Under the pieces are notes generated by a model. It did not search any database, was not told the DNA's origin, and saw only the letters and a list, made by a program, of their open reading frames with translations. Shown one piece after another: positions 7,066 through 7,538 of a stretch of 7,538 nt of DNA. This stretch comes from Eubacterium sp. (lineage in GTDB: Bacteria > Bacillota > Clostridia > Lachnospirales > CAG-274). Numbering within the stretch: position 1 is the first letter of the stretch; each line of letters begins with the position of its first letter. A program made the position numbers and the translations under genes. The stretch lies in NCBI GenBank assembly GCA_020859645.1, contig JAJBVU010000276.1, positions 1 to 7,538 on the forward strand, written 5' to 3'.

Positions 7066-7228
7066 ATAAGCCTCCCCTTGAGGGGAGGTGTCAGCCGCAC
7101 TGATTTTTGTAAAAAATCAGTGCGGCCGACGGAGAGGTGTTTTCTGAAAAAAGTAGTTTTACAAGAAAGAAATATATCACCTCTCAGTCACACTGCCGTA
7201 TGACAGCTCCCCTCAAGGGAAGCCTTAT
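7066..7228. mobile_element. MITE-like palindromic element with 28-bp terminal inverted repeats
   Basis: The ends 7066-7093 and 7201-7228 are inverted repeats of each other (25 of 28 bases match), beginning ATAAG and ending TGTCA. The left end contains the self-palindrome CCTCCCCTTGAGGGGAGG (7071-7088). A second inverted pair lies inside: GACGGAGAGGTG (7128-7139) against CACCTCTCAGTC (7178-7189), 11 of 12 matching. The AT-rich centre encodes nothing convincing. Size (about 163 bp), inverted ends, lack of a transposase and intergenic position fit a non-autonomous miniature element. From memory, similar CTTGAGGGGAG repeats recur in gut Clostridia genomes; copy number here cannot be checked. No certain target-site duplication was found. 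It lies between the rhodanese stop and the asnS ribosome binding site. Confidence 0.7.
7094..7126. repeat. Perfect 15-bp stem-loop inside the MITE-like element
   Basis: Arms 7094-7108 (GCCGCACTGATTTTT) and 7112-7126 are exactly complementary around a 3-nt loop (GTA). The stem extends past one mismatch to GTC/GAC at 7090-7092 and 7128-7130. Neither strand has a T-run directly after the stem, so it is not a textbook intrinsic terminator, although such a stable hairpin 43 nt after the rhodanese stop could protect or pause the transcript. Confidence 0.75.
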
Positions 7229-7278
7229 CAGCAGCTTTAAGCAATTCAAAACAAAAATAATAAAATATAAGGAGTTTC

Positions 7279-7284
7279 AGGAGG
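7279..7284 (+). promoter_or_regulatory. Ribosome binding site that fixes the asnS start
   Basis: AGGAGG at 7279-7284 is a consensus Shine-Dalgarno sequence 8 nt before the ATG at 7293. It settles the start: the reading frame is open upstream to a GTG at 7137, but that extension would translate the MITE-like element and has no ribosome binding site of comparable quality. Confidence 0.85.
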
Positions 7285-7292
7285 AAAATTTT

Positions 7293-7538
7293 ATGAATTA
7301 TTCAGACATTAAGGAAATATTTTTAAACAGGGACGCTTATTTGGGAAAAAAGGTCACTGTTGGCGGTTGGATCAGGAGCAAGAGAGACTCCAAAACCATC
7401 GGCTTTATTGTTTTAAATGACGGAACTTATTTTCAGCCCCTTCAGATTGTATATAATGACAGCCTGTCAAACGTCGGGGTATTTTAAAAAATAACACTGG
7501 GTTCGTCTATAACCGTAACAGGTGAGCTTGTCGAAACA
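7293..7538 (+). CDS. asnS: Asparaginyl-tRNA synthetase, N-terminal part; runs off the window and carries apparent frame disruptions
   Basis: This is the N terminus of a class II aminoacyl-tRNA synthetase that charges tRNA-Asn. The first residues are the OB-fold anticodon-binding domain: KKVTVGGWIRSKRDSKTIGF, then IVLNDGTYFQPLQIVYNDSL, which match AsnRS better than AspRS. Taken literally the frame stops at TAA 7485-7487 after 64 residues. Beyond it, the same frame reads GSSITVTGELVET to the window end, which is AsnRS sequence again. Between 7480 and 7499 the expected residues (ILKNNTG) appear in another frame. A one-base loss near 7479/7480 and a one-base gain in the GGG at 7499-7501 would explain this, restoring NVGDILKNNTGSSITV. 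Either the gene is a pseudogene or these are sequence errors near an edge. No T-box (AGGGTGGNACCGCG) precedes it. Family assignment is sure; intactness is not. Confidence 0.8.

Noticed and set aside
7066..7228. CRISPR-like repeat pair or an attachment site
   Set aside because: The repeats are inverted, only two in number and internally palindromic, with no regular spacers, Cas genes, integrase or tRNA nearby.
7137..7292. In-frame 52-codon N-terminal extension of asnS from GTG 7137
   Set aside because: It would translate the right half of the MITE-like element, is low-complexity and basic, and ignores the consensus AGGAGG at 7279-7284. AsnRS proteins start at MNYSDI-like positions.
7052..7292. 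T-box riboswitch before asnS, a frequent arrangement in Firmicutes
   Set aside because: No AGGGTGGNACCGCG box or antiterminator layout is present; the structure in this gap is accounted for by the inverted-repeat element.

Overview
The window reads as ordinary chromosome from a moderately AT-rich, Gram-positive, Clostridia-like bacterium, probably an anaerobe of the gut or another plant-fibre niche. The evidence is strong purine-rich ribosome binding sites (GGAGG-type) before almost every gene, secreted wall-associated glycan enzymes built from Firmicutes modules (Big_2, SLH-like, copper-amine-oxidase-type stalk), and a small palindromic element of a kind common in gut Clostridia. All genes are on the + strand. 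The pectin enzymes joined to an SLH-like tail recall pectin specialists such as Monoglobus, but that is a guess and no taxonomic marker is complete here.

Layout: (1) 76-4245 encodes a 1389-residue secreted protein. In order it has a pectin methylesterase (CE8) with all catalytic residues, a Big_2 Ig-like domain, a second Ig-like domain, a jelly-roll-like module, an SGNH esterase resembling rhamnogalacturonan acetylesterase (CE12), a second SGNH-like domain that has lost its catalytic Ser/Asp/His, and an SLH-like tail. An extended -10 promoter precedes it. (2) 4246-4437 is intergenic and holds a nested inverted repeat of about 132 bp. (3) 4438-5949 encodes a secreted GH18 enzyme with an N-terminal stalk domain. 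(4) 5981-6739 is an exodeoxyribonuclease III (ExoA/XthA), followed after 3 nt by (5) 6743-7051, a single-domain rhodanese. (6) 7052-7292 is intergenic and contains a MITE-like element with 28-bp terminal inverted repeats and a very stable internal hairpin. (7) 7293 to the window end is the 5' part of asparaginyl-tRNA synthetase, whose frame is broken by what look like two compensating single-base indels near the window edge.

How the genes work together: the first protein appears to be a surface-held pectin de-esterifier that removes methyl esters from homogalacturonan and acetyl groups from pectin, preparing it for lyases and hydrolases encoded elsewhere. The GH18 protein is more likely to act on peptidoglycan or another N-acetylglucosamine polymer. 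exoA and the rhodanese gene are probably co-transcribed, perhaps by readthrough from the GH18 gene. asnS is separated from them by the mobile-like repeat and has its own strong ribosome binding site.

The most interesting points are the bifunctional esterase with its degenerate SGNH copy, the two palindromic intergenic elements, and the broken asnS frame. I saw no tRNA, rRNA, CRISPR array, T-box or defence system.
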